Shown: positions 24,840 to 33,684, numbered from the stretch's first letter. The stretch: DNA of 64,000 bases from GCA-002282575 sp964493995 (GCA_964493995.1 CAZBQD010000003.1:21675-85674); one strand, 5' to 3'. Notes: generated by a model from the letters alone, not told the origin. Made by a program: numbers and translations.

Positions 24840-25424
24840 ATGCAAAACCCTTCTTTGTTCGAGCGCTTGTTTGAAGGCGCCCTATGGCGCAGTCGTTTAG
24901 TGGTTTATGCGGCGGTCATTTGTTCGATGTTAGCCGCCTTCGCCTTATTTTACGTCACGGTGATTGATGTTTATTACACCTTGGCGCATTTAACCCATTA
25001 TGCAGCACTCGATGATGCTGCGCGTGAAGAATTGCGTGCCAATACGGTAGCGCACATTGTTGGCTCGGTAGATGGATTCTTACTGGCGATTGTGTTGCTG
25101 ATTTTTGCGTTTGGTATTTACGAGTTGTTTATTTCTGACATTGATTGTGCTCAAAATGAGCGTTCAAGTAAAGTCTTAATCATTGAATCGTTGGACGATT
25201 TAAAAAGTCGTTTGGCAAGTGTTATCTTGATGATTCTAGTGGTTATTTTCTTTGAACATGCCATCCACTTTCAACCGAATGGTATTATGGATTTAGTCTA
25301 TTTTTCGATAGCCATTTCCTTGATTTCATTGGCATTGTATTTACTACACAAGAGTCATGAACATCCTGAACATGGCGATGCCAATCATGGTCATTCAGGG
25401 CATGATGCTAAGGACGCTCATTAA
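24840..25424 (+). CDS. UPF0114 (YqhA-like) membrane protein with His-rich tail
   Basis: A 194-residue inner-membrane protein with about four hydrophobic segments (about 20-45, 75-100, 120-145, 150-172). The pattern FEGALWRSRLVVY near the start, GIYELFISDID, and ESLDDLKSRLASVILMILVVIFFEHA is typical of UPF0114/YqhA, a family without established function. The final 22 residues carry seven or eight His with Asp and Glu, a metal-binding-like tail that is not part of the family core. It starts immediately after the hslV stop and overlaps nudE, so it is co-transcribed with them. Confidence 0.8.
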   Translation: MQNPSLFERLFEGALWRSRLVVYAAVICSMLAAFALFYVTVIDVYYTLAHLTHYAALDDAAREELRANTVAHIVGSVDGFLLAIVLLIFAFGIYELFISDIDCAQNERSSKVLIIESLDDLKSRLASVILMILVVIFFEHAIHFQPNGIMDLVYFSIAISLISLALYLLHKSHEHPEHGDANHGHSGHDAKDAH

Positions 25425-25984
25425 TGAGCGCCCGTCCGCCCAAGGTCGTAGCACAACAACAAATGGCGCAATCGCGCCATTTTTGTATTGAGCAACAACA
25501 GCTGATATTCAGTAATGGCGCTGAACGGACTTATGAGCGTCTGGTTACGCGCGGTCATGGTGCGGTATTGGTGGTGCCTTTGTTGGACGACGATCATTTT
25601 TTGCTCATTCGAGAATGGGGTACAGGTACGGGACGTTATGAGTTGGGTTTCCCCAAGGGTAAAATTGACGCAGGTGAAACGCCACTCGAAGCCGCTTTGC
25701 GTGAGTGTATGGAAGAGGTCGGCTATGCCGCACAATCGCTTACGCCACTTCATGTTCCGCTTACCCTAGCACCGGCTTACATGACCCATGCTATTCATGT
25801 GGTGTTAGCCCAAGAATTGACACCGGCTTCAGCCGAAGGTGATGAGCCCGAACCCTTGGAAGTGATTGCTTGGCGTTGGGATAATTTGGATGCACTGATG
25901 ATGCGAGAGGATTTTACCGAAGCACGTTCTATTGCCGCCCTGTGGTTAGCGAAACGCCATTTGGCGAGTCGGTCAGCAACATGA
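25424..25984 (+). CDS. nudE: ADP compounds hydrolase NudE (Nudix family)
   Basis: A 186-residue Nudix hydrolase acting on ADP-ribose, NADH and related ADP compounds. The full Nudix box is present (GKIDAGETPLEAALRECMEEVGY, about residues 71-93 by count of the frame). The shared ATG/TAA overlap with the upstream gene and the ATGA overlap with cysQ mark a tight operon; nudE-cysQ adjacency is known from Pseudomonas. Confidence 0.9.
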   Translation: MSARPPKVVAQQQMAQSRHFCIEQQQLIFSNGAERTYERLVTRGHGAVLVVPLLDDDHFLLIREWGTGTGRYELGFPKGKIDAGETPLEAALRECMEEVGYAAQSLTPLHVPLTLAPAYMTHAIHVVLAQELTPASAEGDEPEPLEVIAWRWDNLDALMMREDFTEARSIAALWLAKRHLASRSAT

Positions 25985-26793
25985 CCTTGGATAGCATGGC
26001 ATTGTTATCGGCAGTAGAGCAGATTGCGGTGCGCGCTGGTGAGGTCATCATGCCTTACTTTAGTGCTGCCGTTCACTTTGATGCCAAAGCCGACGGCTCT
26101 CCGGTAACACGTGCTGACAAAGCCGCAGATGCCTTGATTCAGCAAGCCTTAGCTGAATTAACGCCCGATATTCTGGTGTTAAGTGAAGAAATGGAGCAAC
26201 AGCTGGCTGTCTCGGAGCGGTTGCAGCTTAGGCGTTTATGGCTGGTTGATCCCTTGGATGGAACGCGACAATTCATTCGCGGTAATGCCGGGTTTTCGGT
26301 CAATATTGCTTTGATTGTGGATCATCAACCGGTGTTGGGTGTGGTTTATTCTCCTGTGGAAGCGGTTGGTTATAGTGCTGTTTCGGGGCAGGGAGCTTGG
26401 CGTTGGCAATCTGGAGAGCGTCAACCGATTCAGGTGGCGCCCATTGCGCATCCCATGCGCGTGTTGACCGGTTTTTCTGCCACACGACGTGGCGAAAAAA
26501 CACGCACCTTTTTAGCCCATTTGCCTGAATATCAATTAAGTGAGTTAGGTAGCTCGTTGAAAATGTGTCGCATCGCTGAAGGGTTAGCCGATGTGTATCC
26601 CCGATTTGGCTTAACCAGTGAGTGGGACACAGCCGCCGCACAAGTGATTTTGTCGGAAGCAGGCGGATTAGTGTGTGGTTTAGATGGGCAAGCGCTCAGT
26701 TACAACGCGCGTGATACGCTGGAAAATCCGCCGTTTATTGCTGTCGGTGATCCGACTTATGATTGGCCTTTATCGACCATTAGCTCATTATGA
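25981..26793 (+). CDS. cysQ: 3'(2'),5'-bisphosphate nucleotidase CysQ
   Basis: A 270-residue Mg-dependent phosphatase of the inositol monophosphatase superfamily, which removes the 3' phosphate of PAP/PAPS from sulfate assimilation. Metal-binding motifs are LSEEM, DPLDGTRQFIRG, and SEWDTAAAQVIL. ATG 25981 overlaps the nudE stop in an ATGA; the longer in-frame start at 25942 lies inside nudE. A 50-codon gene overlaps the end. Confidence 0.92.
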   Translation: MTLDSMALLSAVEQIAVRAGEVIMPYFSAAVHFDAKADGSPVTRADKAADALIQQALAELTPDILVLSEEMEQQLAVSERLQLRRLWLVDPLDGTRQFIRGNAGFSVNIALIVDHQPVLGVVYSPVEAVGYSAVSGQGAWRWQSGERQPIQVAPIAHPMRVLTGFSATRRGEKTRTFLAHLPEYQLSELGSSLKMCRIAEGLADVYPRFGLTSEWDTAAAQVILSEAGGLVCGLDGQALSYNARDTLENPPFIAVGDPTYDWPLSTISSL

Positions 26794-26942
26794 TTGAAGC
26801 CTTAGCCATTGTCTTTTTAGGGCTATTAGTGGCTTGGCTGGTGGTGCCTGCCTTAAAGATCCTTCGCTGGTTGCTCGCGTTGATTCTGGTGTTGGTGTTA
26901 TTGAGTTTGGCAGTTCCTTGGTTAATGCTTAATTTCATGTGA
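26790..26942 (+). CDS. 50-residue hydrophobic peptide, two predicted membrane helices
   Basis: ATG overlaps the cysQ stop (ATGA), and the frame ends at TGA 26940-26942. The product starts MIEALAIVFLGLLVAWLVV, has a short basic turn (LKILRW), and continues with a Leu/Val-rich helix to the C terminus. The 4-base overlap and uniform hydrophobicity argue for real translation. Not recognised as a known family; functions of such small membrane proteins vary (complex accessory subunit, holin-like, type I toxin-like), and none can be assigned. Confidence 0.55.
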   Translation: MIEALAIVFLGLLVAWLVVPALKILRWLLALILVLVLLSLAVPWLMLNFM

Positions 26943-26953
26943 TCTTTAATCAC

Positions 26954-27073
26954 CGCTTCGACAAGCACAGCGCGAACGGAGTTTGTAAAATTCAATACAT
27001 TAATGTTCATCCTGAGCTTGTCGAATGGGTACAGGTAAGCAACCAGTGGTTCGACGAGCTCACCACGAACGAG
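26954..27073. repeat. REP-like cluster of three alternating units
   Basis: Three related sequences sit between the convergent cysQ and recN operons: 26956-26979 (CTTCGACAAGC...GCGAACGG, forward), 27005-27028 (GTTCATCCTGAGCTTGTCGAA, inverted) and 27047-27073 (GGTTCGACGAGC...CACGAACGAG, forward). They are variants of the repetitive extragenic palindrome type TTCGACaAGCTCA...CGAAC widespread in proteobacteria and often spread by RAYT transposases. Convergent pairs can form stem-loops at both operon ends. Confidence 0.75.
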
Positions 27074-27144
27074 TGTTGCAACAATAAGTTATCAATCGTC
27101 CTTAGCCTGTTTAAAGATCAGCTCTCTGCTGTTAAAGATATCAA

Positions 27145-28824
27145 TTAAGCGGATTGTTTTTTCCGCGTTGTTCTCGCTAACATTTGCTCGGCATGAGCGA
27201 GGGTTTCCTGACTGGCTTCTTGCGTGCCGACCATACGAGATAATTCTTCGATACGTTGAGCTGAATCCACTGTTCGCACTTGTGTTATGGTCTGCTCACC
27301 ATCGGTTTGTTTGGCAATATGCCAATGCTGATCGCCCCAAGCCGCCACTTGCGCTTGGTGGGTAATGCACAGCACCTGCTTGTGTTGGGCAATTTTCGCC
27401 AGTTTCTGACCAATACTATCGGCAATACCGCCACCAACACCGACATCGACTTCATCAAAAATGAGCGTCGGTAAGGCAATTTGTTCGGCAACACAGACTT
27501 CAATCGCTAAACTAATGCGCGCCAATTCACCACCTGAAGCCACTTTGCTCATCGGGTAGAGTGTTTGCCCCGGATTGGCAGAGAAGACAATTTCGCACTG
27601 ATCGATCCCATGACTATGAGGTTGTGTGAGCGCATTAAAACGCCATTCTAAACGACTGTGTGTCATGCCCAACTGATGCAATTCTTGCATCACGAGTGCG
27701 GCCAGTTGCGGTGCCACCGATTGACGCTGTTCACTGAGTTGTTGTGCCAACTGTTGATAGCGAGTTAAGGCTTGCTCGCAGGCTTCTGCTAAGGAATCTC
27801 GATTGGCATCCTGAGCGGTGAGTTGGTCCAGTTCGTTCGTAATGTCGGCTTTTTTGCGCCACAATTCATCCGCCGTGACAAAATATTTTTTGCTCAGGCG
27901 GTGTAATTCAGACAGTTGGCTCTCACATTCAGCTAATCGGTGGTCATCGACTAGGGTGTGTCGCGCGCGGTGATGCAGTTGGTCTTGAATGTCACCTAGC
28001 TCCACCACACTGGCTTGGAATTGTTCAATTAAGGGTGTCAAACTGGCATCGTGTGCTTGAATGCTTTCGAGCAAGCGTAACCCTTGATTGAGTTGCCCTA
28101 AAATGCCCTGGCGGTCGTGCTCGAATAGAGACAGGGTTTGTTGTAGGTGTTGTGTAATTTCAGCCGCATGAGCCAGTCGAGCATGTTCACTGGTTAGCGT
28201 TTCGTAGTCGCCTTCTTCAAGGTTCATGTCTTTCAACTCATCGGCTTGGAAGCGTAACAGGGTTAAGCGTTCTTGACGTTGTTGTTCGCTAGTTAGCAGC
28301 TGTTGTTGCTGTTGATAGAGGCTGTGCCATGCTTGCCAAGCTTGTTTTACCTGTTTGCGTAAGTCATGGTTCTGACTCCAAGTATCAACCAGCGTCAGCT
28401 GACGCTGAGCCGTAAGCAAGGCGTGATGCTCGTGCTGGCTGTGTAGCTCAATCAGCATTTCGGCTAGCTGACGCAGTTGTCCTAGTGTCACACTGGTGCC
28501 ATTAATGTAGGCCTTGCTGCGTCCATCGCTATTGATGACACGTCTGAGCAAGCAGATATCCTCATCGGCTAATTCTTGCTCTGCCAGCCACTGTTGGGCA
28601 CTTGGTAATACCGATACATTAAATTCAGCACTGACTTCCGCTTTATCACTGCCTGGACGCACCCAAAAAGGTTGCGCTTTATCGCCTAAAACCGCTCCCA
28701 ATGCATCGAGCAGTAAGGATTTACCAGCGCCCGTTTCCCCGGTTAAAACCGTTAATCCCGCTTCAACGTTTAGTTGTGCTTCATCAACTAAAACAAAATT
28801 ACGAATGTGGAGTGTTAGTAACAT
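27145..28824 (-). CDS. recN: DNA repair protein RecN
   Basis: A 559-residue SMC-like ATPase for double-strand-break repair. Walker A GETGAGKSLLLDALG at the N terminus, a long coiled-coil middle (about 150-370, Gln/Leu/Glu-rich), ABC signature in SKVASGGELARISLAIE, and Walker B in LIFDEVDVGVGG. It begins directly after the nadK stop (TAA then ATG with no gap). No LexA box was recognised upstream of nadK; E. coli recN is SOS-controlled, so regulation here may differ. Confidence 0.96.
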   Translation of the reverse strand: MLLTLHIRNFVLVDEAQLNVEAGLTVLTGETGAGKSLLLDALGAVLGDKAQPFWVRPGSDKAEVSAEFNVSVLPSAQQWLAEQELADEDICLLRRVINSDGRSKAYINGTSVTLGQLRQLAEMLIELHSQHEHHALLTAQRQLTLVDTWSQNHDLRKQVKQAWQAWHSLYQQQQQLLTSEQQRQERLTLLRFQADELKDMNLEEGDYETLTSEHARLAHAAEITQHLQQTLSLFEHDRQGILGQLNQGLRLLESIQAHDASLTPLIEQFQASVVELGDIQDQLHHRARHTLVDDHRLAECESQLSELHRLSKKYFVTADELWRKKADITNELDQLTAQDANRDSLAEACEQALTRYQQLAQQLSEQRQSVAPQLAALVMQELHQLGMTHSRLEWRFNALTQPHSHGIDQCEIVFSANPGQTLYPMSKVASGGELARISLAIEVCVAEQIALPTLIFDEVDVGVGGGIADSIGQKLAKIAQHKQVLCITHQAQVAAWGDQHWHIAKQTDGEQTITQVRTVDSAQRIEELSRMVGTQEASQETLAHAEQMLARTTRKKQSA

Positions 28825-29703
28825 TTACAGCTTTTCTCCCCAATGTAATTTTTGACGCAGCATTAAAAAGTGATCGTGTGGGCGAGGGTGAACCATGGAA
28901 ACCACGTGACTATGGCGCTCAATAAAAATGCGGTCAGAAGACATCAGATCGAACTTCACATGACCATCGCAGGTAACTTGTGCCGGTTCTTTGCGTTGCT
29001 CGCCAGAATGAATTTCGATACGACTGGTACTGGCTACGACAATAGGGCGATTACTCATCGAATGAGGATTAATCGATACCAGCGTTAAGGCTTCGAGTGA
29101 TGGCTGTAAAATCGGACCACCAGCCGATAAGGCATAAGCAGTTGAGCCTGTTGGTGTGGCAATAATCAAACCATCTGAGCGTTGCGATTGCACGAAGCGA
29201 TTATCGATCACTACTTCAAACTCAATCATGTGTTCCATGTGTACTTTATGTAACACCACATCATTCAGTGCCAATTGATCGTAAAGGGTTTCGCCATCGC
29301 GCTCTATGCGCACACGCAACATTAACCGTTGTTCTATTTCAAACTGACCAGCCAACACAGCCAAAACCATCTCTTCCATTTGTGCCGCGGGAATGTCAGT
29401 TAAGAAGCCTAAACGCCCCAGATTAATGCCCAAAATAGGGCGCTGCCAGTTGACGATATTGCGTGCGGTTTCTAGAAACGTGCCATCACCCCCCACCACA
29501 ATGACCAAATCAACCGCTTGCGCTAATAAATGTCGCGGTAAGCTAGGGGGTTGATCTTCCATGGCGGGATTGGTGGTAACACTGTCCTCGTCTAATTGCA
29601 CGCTACAACCCTGCTTACGCAGTAGTTGCGTTAACATGCCGACCATCTGCCAAGCTGCTGTTGAATTTCGTTTTGCAATAATACCAATACGGGCAAAATG
29701 CAT
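28825..29703 (-). CDS. nadK: NAD kinase
   Basis: A 292-residue enzyme phosphorylating NAD to NADP. The diagnostic GGDGT is in VVGGDGTFLETARN, and the NE/D-type block LALNDVVLHK and the TPTGSTAYALSAGG loop are intact. The nadK-recN order and the divergence from grpE match many gammaproteobacteria. Confidence 0.96.
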   Translation of the reverse strand: MHFARIGIIAKRNSTAAWQMVGMLTQLLRKQGCSVQLDEDSVTTNPAMEDQPPSLPRHLLAQAVDLVIVVGGDGTFLETARNIVNWQRPILGINLGRLGFLTDIPAAQMEEMVLAVLAGQFEIEQRLMLRVRIERDGETLYDQLALNDVVLHKVHMEHMIEFEVVIDNRFVQSQRSDGLIIATPTGSTAYALSAGGPILQPSLEALTLVSINPHSMSNRPIVVASTSRIEIHSGEQRKEPAQVTCDGHVKFDLMSSDRIFIERHSHVVSMVHPRPHDHFLMLRQKLHWGEKL

Positions 29704-29812
29704 GACTGACCGCCATTCTTGTTAAAATTTCCCATTAGGTTAACATGAGCGCTCAAAAAATAACAGATAGAACGAATGTTCTTTTTGCTTTGTTTTTTAT
29801 CGGGTCATACCT

Positions 29813-29841
29813 CTTGAAAGTCAGCCTGATCGTCCCCATAT
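29813..29841 (+). promoter_or_regulatory. Sigma-32 heat-shock promoter of grpE
   Basis: CTTGAA (29813-29818) and CCCCATAT (29834-29841) are separated by 15 bases, matching the E. coli RpoH consensus (CTTGAA, 11-17 bases, CCCCATnT) essentially perfectly. Transcription would start near 29848, about 34 bases before the grpE ATG. Confidence 0.9.
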
Positions 29842-29881
29842 CAAAAATGTTTGAATGAATAGACCAGGTTAGGGAGATTTT

Positions 29882-30433
29882 ATGAGTAATACACCAGAGC
29901 AGCATAACGCGGTTGAAGCCGAAGATCAGGTAAACGCATCTGCAACAGAGCAAAGTGCCGTTGAACAAGACGTTCAAGCTTTACTGGCCGAAGCGCAAGC
30001 GCAAGCCGCTCAACACTTTGACAGTCTGCTACGTTTGCAGGCAGATATGGAAAATCTGCGTCGCCGTACTGAGCGTGAAATTGATAATGCCAAAAAATTT
30101 GCGCTAGAACGCATGATTACTGATTTGATTCCCGTGCTAGACAGTATGGAAATGGGGTTGCAAGCTTCCAGTCAAGCCGTAAACGAGCAAGATACCATTC
30201 GTCAGGGTTTGGAAATGACCCTTAAAATGTTCCAAGATGTGATGGCGCGTTTCCATGTGGAAGCGGTTGACCCAACCGGCCATCCATTCAATCCACAAGA
30301 ACATGAAGCTATGACCATGCAACCCAGTAAAGACCATGAGCCTAATACCGTCATGTTTACCGTACAGAAGGGTTATAAACTACATGGTCGCGTGGTGCGT
30401 CCTGCACGCGTTGTCGTTTCGGCTGCCTCATAA
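29882..30433 (+). CDS. grpE: Nucleotide exchange factor GrpE
   Basis: A 183-residue dimeric cochaperone that releases ADP from DnaK. An acidic, poorly conserved N terminus leads to the long coiled helix (DSLLRLQADMENLRRRTEREI) and the beta-domain with DPTGHPFNPQEHEAM and the VQKGYKLHGRVVRPARVVV block. AGGGAG precedes ATG. It heads the grpE-dnaK-dnaJ heat-shock cluster. Confidence 0.96.
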   Translation: MSNTPEQHNAVEAEDQVNASATEQSAVEQDVQALLAEAQAQAAQHFDSLLRLQADMENLRRRTEREIDNAKKFALERMITDLIPVLDSMEMGLQASSQAVNEQDTIRQGLEMTLKMFQDVMARFHVEAVDPTGHPFNPQEHEAMTMQPSKDHEPNTVMFTVQKGYKLHGRVVRPARVVVSAAS

Positions 30434-30506
30434 TGATCACAAAACTGACAGAAGTAGAAAAAGTAAGCGTTTAAAAGTAACCATAAAAAAATAGCATGAT
30501 TGAACA

Positions 30507-30535
30507 CTTGAAAGTGTCATCATCTATCACCATAA
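30507..30535 (+). promoter_or_regulatory. Sigma-32-like promoter of dnaK
   Basis: CTTGAA (30507-30512), spacer 15, CACCATAA (30528-30535), which matches CCCCATnT at 5 of 7 defined positions. The same spacing as the grpE promoter supports it. The -35 lies within the palindrome CACTTGAAAGTG (30505-30516). Confidence 0.65.
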
Positions 30536-30577
30536 ACGGTTCAACGGATTGTTAAATTTTTTAGGAGTTTAGGAAAG

Positions 30578-32509
30578 ATGGCTAAAATTATCGGTATTGA
30601 CTTAGGTACAACCAACTCTTGTGTTGCTGTGATGGACGGTGGCAGTGTTAAAGTAATCGAAAACAGCGAAGGCGCTCGTACCACCCCTTCGGTTGTGGCT
30701 TTTACCAACGACGACGAAGTATTAGTCGGTGAAACAGCAAAACGCCAAGCGATTACCAATCCCAAAAACACCATGCACGCGGTGAAACGCTTAATCGGTC
30801 GTAAATTTACTGACAAAGAAGTTCAGCGTGACATCGAAATGGTACCCTACGGCATTGTTAAAGCCGACAATGGTGATGCTTGGGTTGAAGCACATGGTAA
30901 GAAAATGGCGCCGCCAGAAATTTCTGCCCGTGTTCTGATGAAAATGAAAAAAACCGCTGAAGATTACTTGGGTGAGCCAGTCACTGAGGCCGTGATTACT
31001 GTACCTGCCTACTTTAACGATGCACAACGTCAAGCCACTAAAGATGCCGGTAAAATTGCGGGCTTAGAAGTGAAACGTATCATTAATGAGCCGACTGCAG
31101 CCGCTTTGGCTTACGGAGTCGATAAAAAATCGAAAGGCGATAGCAAGATTGTTGTTTACGACTTAGGTGGTGGTACTTTTGACGTTTCTATCATCGAAAT
31201 TGCCGACCTAGATGGCGACAAACAAGTCGAAGTATTGGCAACCAATGGTGATACCTTCTTGGGTGGTGAAGACTTTGACCAGTTGGTGATTGAGCATATC
31301 GTCACTGAGTTCAAGAAAGAACAGGGCGTTGATCTGAAAAACGATCCCTTGGCCTTGCAGCGTCTGCGTGAAGCGGCAGAAAAAGCGAAGATTGAGTTGT
31401 CGTCACGCGAACAAACCGACATCAACTTACCTTACATCACGGCGGATGCTTCAGGTCCCAAACACTTAAATATGCGTATTACGCGTGCTAAGTTTGAGTC
31501 GCTGATTGAAGACTTGGTGAAAAAATCGATTGAGCCTTGCCGTATTGCATTGAAAGATGCTGGCCTGTCAGCTTCTGAAATCGATGAAGTGATTTTGGTG
31601 GGCGGTTCAACCCGTATCCCGATGGTGCAAAAAGCGGTCAAAGACTTCTTTGGTAAAGAGCCACGTAAAGATGTGAACCCAGATGAAGCGGTAGCCATTG
31701 GTGCTGCTATTCAAGGCGGTGTCTTAGGTGGTGACGTGAAAGACGTTCTTCTGTTAGACGTGACTCCTTTGTCTTTGGGTATTGAGACCATGGGCGGCGT
31801 GATGACTAAGTTGATCGAGAAAAACACCACTATCCCGACGCGTAAGTCACAAGTTTTCTCGACGGCGGATGACAACCAGTCAGCCGTAACCATTCATGTG
31901 TTGCAAGGTGAGCGTGAAATGGCGAGCGGTAACAAGTCGTTAGGTCGTTTTGACTTGTCCGACATTCCGCCTGCACCACGTGGTATGCCGCAAATCGAAG
32001 TGACATTCGATATTGATGCCAACGGTATTTTGAACGTGTCGGCTAAAGATAAAGCGACGAACAAAGAGCAATCGATTGTCATTAAAGCCAGCTCAGGTTT
32101 GTCGGAAGCTGAAATCGAGAAAATGGTACGCGATGCCGAAGCTCATGCGGAAGAAGACAAAAAACTGCGCGAGCTAGTGGAAACGCGTAACCAAGCAGAC
32201 AGCTTAATTCATTCGGTTAATAAATCGGTGAAAGAGTTGGGCGACGATAAAGTGTCGGCAGAAGAAAAAGCAGCAGTAGAAGCGGCTGTTAAAGCTCTGG
32301 AAGAAGCCATGAAGGGCGATGACAAAGACGCGATTACAGCGAAAACGGAAGAGCTGGCAAAAGTGAGCCATGGTATTGCTGAAAAAGCCTACGCCGAAAG
32401 CAATGCCGGTGCAGCGGGTGCTCAAGCACACGATGCGAACACAACTAAGCCGAACAAAGGTGGCGATGATGACATCGTTGATGCTGAGTTCGAGGAAGTG
32501 AAGAAGTAA
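30578..32509 (+). CDS. dnaK: Chaperone DnaK (Hsp70)
   Basis: A 643-residue ATP-dependent chaperone. The N-terminal ATPase domain shows GIDLGTTNSCVAVMDGG, VPAYFNDAQRQATKDAG, YDLGGGTFDVSI and VGGSTRIPMVQ; the substrate-binding domain has LLDVTPLSLGIETMGGVMTKLIEKNTTIPT; the C terminus ends in DDDIVDAEFEEVKK, the usual cochaperone-contact tail. AGGAG precedes ATG. dnaJ starts 6 bases after its stop. Confidence 0.98.
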   Translation: MAKIIGIDLGTTNSCVAVMDGGSVKVIENSEGARTTPSVVAFTNDDEVLVGETAKRQAITNPKNTMHAVKRLIGRKFTDKEVQRDIEMVPYGIVKADNGDAWVEAHGKKMAPPEISARVLMKMKKTAEDYLGEPVTEAVITVPAYFNDAQRQATKDAGKIAGLEVKRIINEPTAAALAYGVDKKSKGDSKIVVYDLGGGTFDVSIIEIADLDGDKQVEVLATNGDTFLGGEDFDQLVIEHIVTEFKKEQGVDLKNDPLALQRLREAAEKAKIELSSREQTDINLPYITADASGPKHLNMRITRAKFESLIEDLVKKSIEPCRIALKDAGLSASEIDEVILVGGSTRIPMVQKAVKDFFGKEPRKDVNPDEAVAIGAAIQGGVLGGDVKDVLLLDVTPLSLGIETMGGVMTKLIEKNTTIPTRKSQVFSTADDNQSAVTIHVLQGEREMASGNKSLGRFDLSDIPPAPRGMPQIEVTFDIDANGILNVSAKDKATNKEQSIVIKASSGLSEAEIEKMVRDAEAHAEEDKKLRELVETRNQADSLIHSVNKSVKELGDDKVSAEEKAAVEAAVKALEEAMKGDDKDAITAKTEELAKVSHGIAEKAYAESNAGAAGAQAHDANTTKPNKGGDDDIVDAEFEEVKK

Positions 32510-32515
32510 AATCCG

Positions 32516-33664
32516 ATGGCAAAAAAGGATTATTACGAAGCGCTGGGGCTGTCGCGTACAGCCTCAGAGGATGAAATTAAACGAGCCTACAAAAAGCTCG
32601 CCATGAAACATCACCCGGACCGCAATCCGGGTGATGCTTCTGCTGAAGAAAAGTTCAAGGAAATCAAAGAAGCTTACGAAATTTTGTCGGATGCGCAGAA
32701 ACGCTCTGCTTATGACCAGTTTGGTCATGCCGGTGTCGATGGTTCGGCAGGTGGTTTTGGTGGCGGGCAAGGTTTTGGTGGCGGGCAAGGTTTTGGTGGC
32801 GGCTTTGGTGGCTTTGGCGATATCTTCTCGGATATTTTTGGTGGCGGTGGTCGTGGTTTTAATGGGCCGCGTCCGGGGGACGATTTAGAGTATCGCTTGA
32901 CGCTAACCTTAGAGCAGGCGGTTTCTGGCGCTAAAATCGACATTCAAGTGCCCAGACGCGAAGTCTGTGACAGCTGTCATGGGTCAGGTGCGGCTGAGGG
33001 TTCTAGTGTGGAAACCTGCTCGACCTGTGGTGGTCATGGCAAAGTGCGCGTACAACAAGGGTTCTTTGTTGTCGAGCGTACTTGCCATACCTGTCATGGC
33101 AAGGGCAAAATCATCAAGAAACCTTGCTCGAAATGTCATGGCGAAGGCTTTGTTACCCGTAACAAAACGCTTACCGTTAGCATTCCAGCTGGGGTGGACG
33201 AAGGTGATCGCATCCGCTTGAGCGGACAAGGTGAAGCAGGGGATGTGGGAGCACCACCGGGTGATCTTTATGTTCGCATCAGCTTGCAGCCGCACGCTAT
33301 CTTTAAGCGTCAAGGTGATACGCTGTTCTGCGAAATGCCGCTGTCCTTCACCACGGCCGCTTTGGGTGGCGAAATTGAAGTGCCTACGTTAGATGGGCGT
33401 GTCAATTTGAAAATCCCAGCCGGTACGCAAACAGGACGTAAGTTCAAAATTGGCGGCAAAGGGGTGAAATCGGTGCGTTCAGGGCGCCAAGGTGATTTAA
33501 TTTGCCAAGTGCATTTGGAAACACCCGTTAACCTCACTGCGGAACAACAAGAGCTGTTACGTCAGTTCGACGCCAGCCTTTCGGGTAAAGGGGCAACTCA
33601 TAACCCGAAATCACACAGTTGGCTGGATTCGGTGAAATCGTTTATTAACGATGCGCTGAAGTAA
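32516..33664 (+). CDS. dnaJ: Chaperone DnaJ (Hsp40, class A)
   Basis: A 382-residue cochaperone that stimulates the DnaK ATPase. The J domain carries the HPD motif in KHHPDRNPGD; a Gly/Phe-rich linker follows (with an 18-bp DNA repeat), then the four zinc-binding CxxCxGxG repeats (CDSCHGSG, CSTCGGHG, CHTCHGKG, CSKCHGEG) and the C-terminal substrate-binding domains. Complete, class A architecture. Confidence 0.98.
   Translation: MAKKDYYEALGLSRTASEDEIKRAYKKLAMKHHPDRNPGDASAEEKFKEIKEAYEILSDAQKRSAYDQFGHAGVDGSAGGFGGGQGFGGGQGFGGGFGGFGDIFSDIFGGGGRGFNGPRPGDDLEYRLTLTLEQAVSGAKIDIQVPRREVCDSCHGSGAAEGSSVETCSTCGGHGKVRVQQGFFVVERTCHTCHGKGKIIKKPCSKCHGEGFVTRNKTLTVSIPAGVDEGDRIRLSGQGEAGDVGAPPGDLYVRISLQPHAIFKRQGDTLFCEMPLSFTTAALGGEIEVPTLDGRVNLKIPAGTQTGRKFKIGGKGVKSVRSGRQGDLICQVHLETPVNLTAEQQELLRQFDASLSGKGATHNPKSHSWLDSVKSFINDALK
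32753..32802 (+). repeat. 18-bp tandem repeat in the dnaJ Gly/Phe linker
   Basis: The unit GGTTTTGGTGGCGGGCAA occurs twice exactly (32753-32770, 32771-32788) and a third time for its first 14 bases. It encodes GFGGGQ repeats and is in frame, so copy number could change without breaking the gene. Confidence 0.85.
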
Positions 33665-33684
33665 GTGTTCTAGGCTGTCAGTAG

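Noticed and set aside
26780..27010. 76-codon minus-strand frame across the cysQ end and the REP cluster
   Set aside because: It runs through the repeats and opposite the coupled 50-codon gene; no supporting signal.
29746..29755. Palindrome TGAGCGCTCA between nadK and grpE
   Set aside because: Only 10 bases and not placed on either promoter core; no basis for a specific site.
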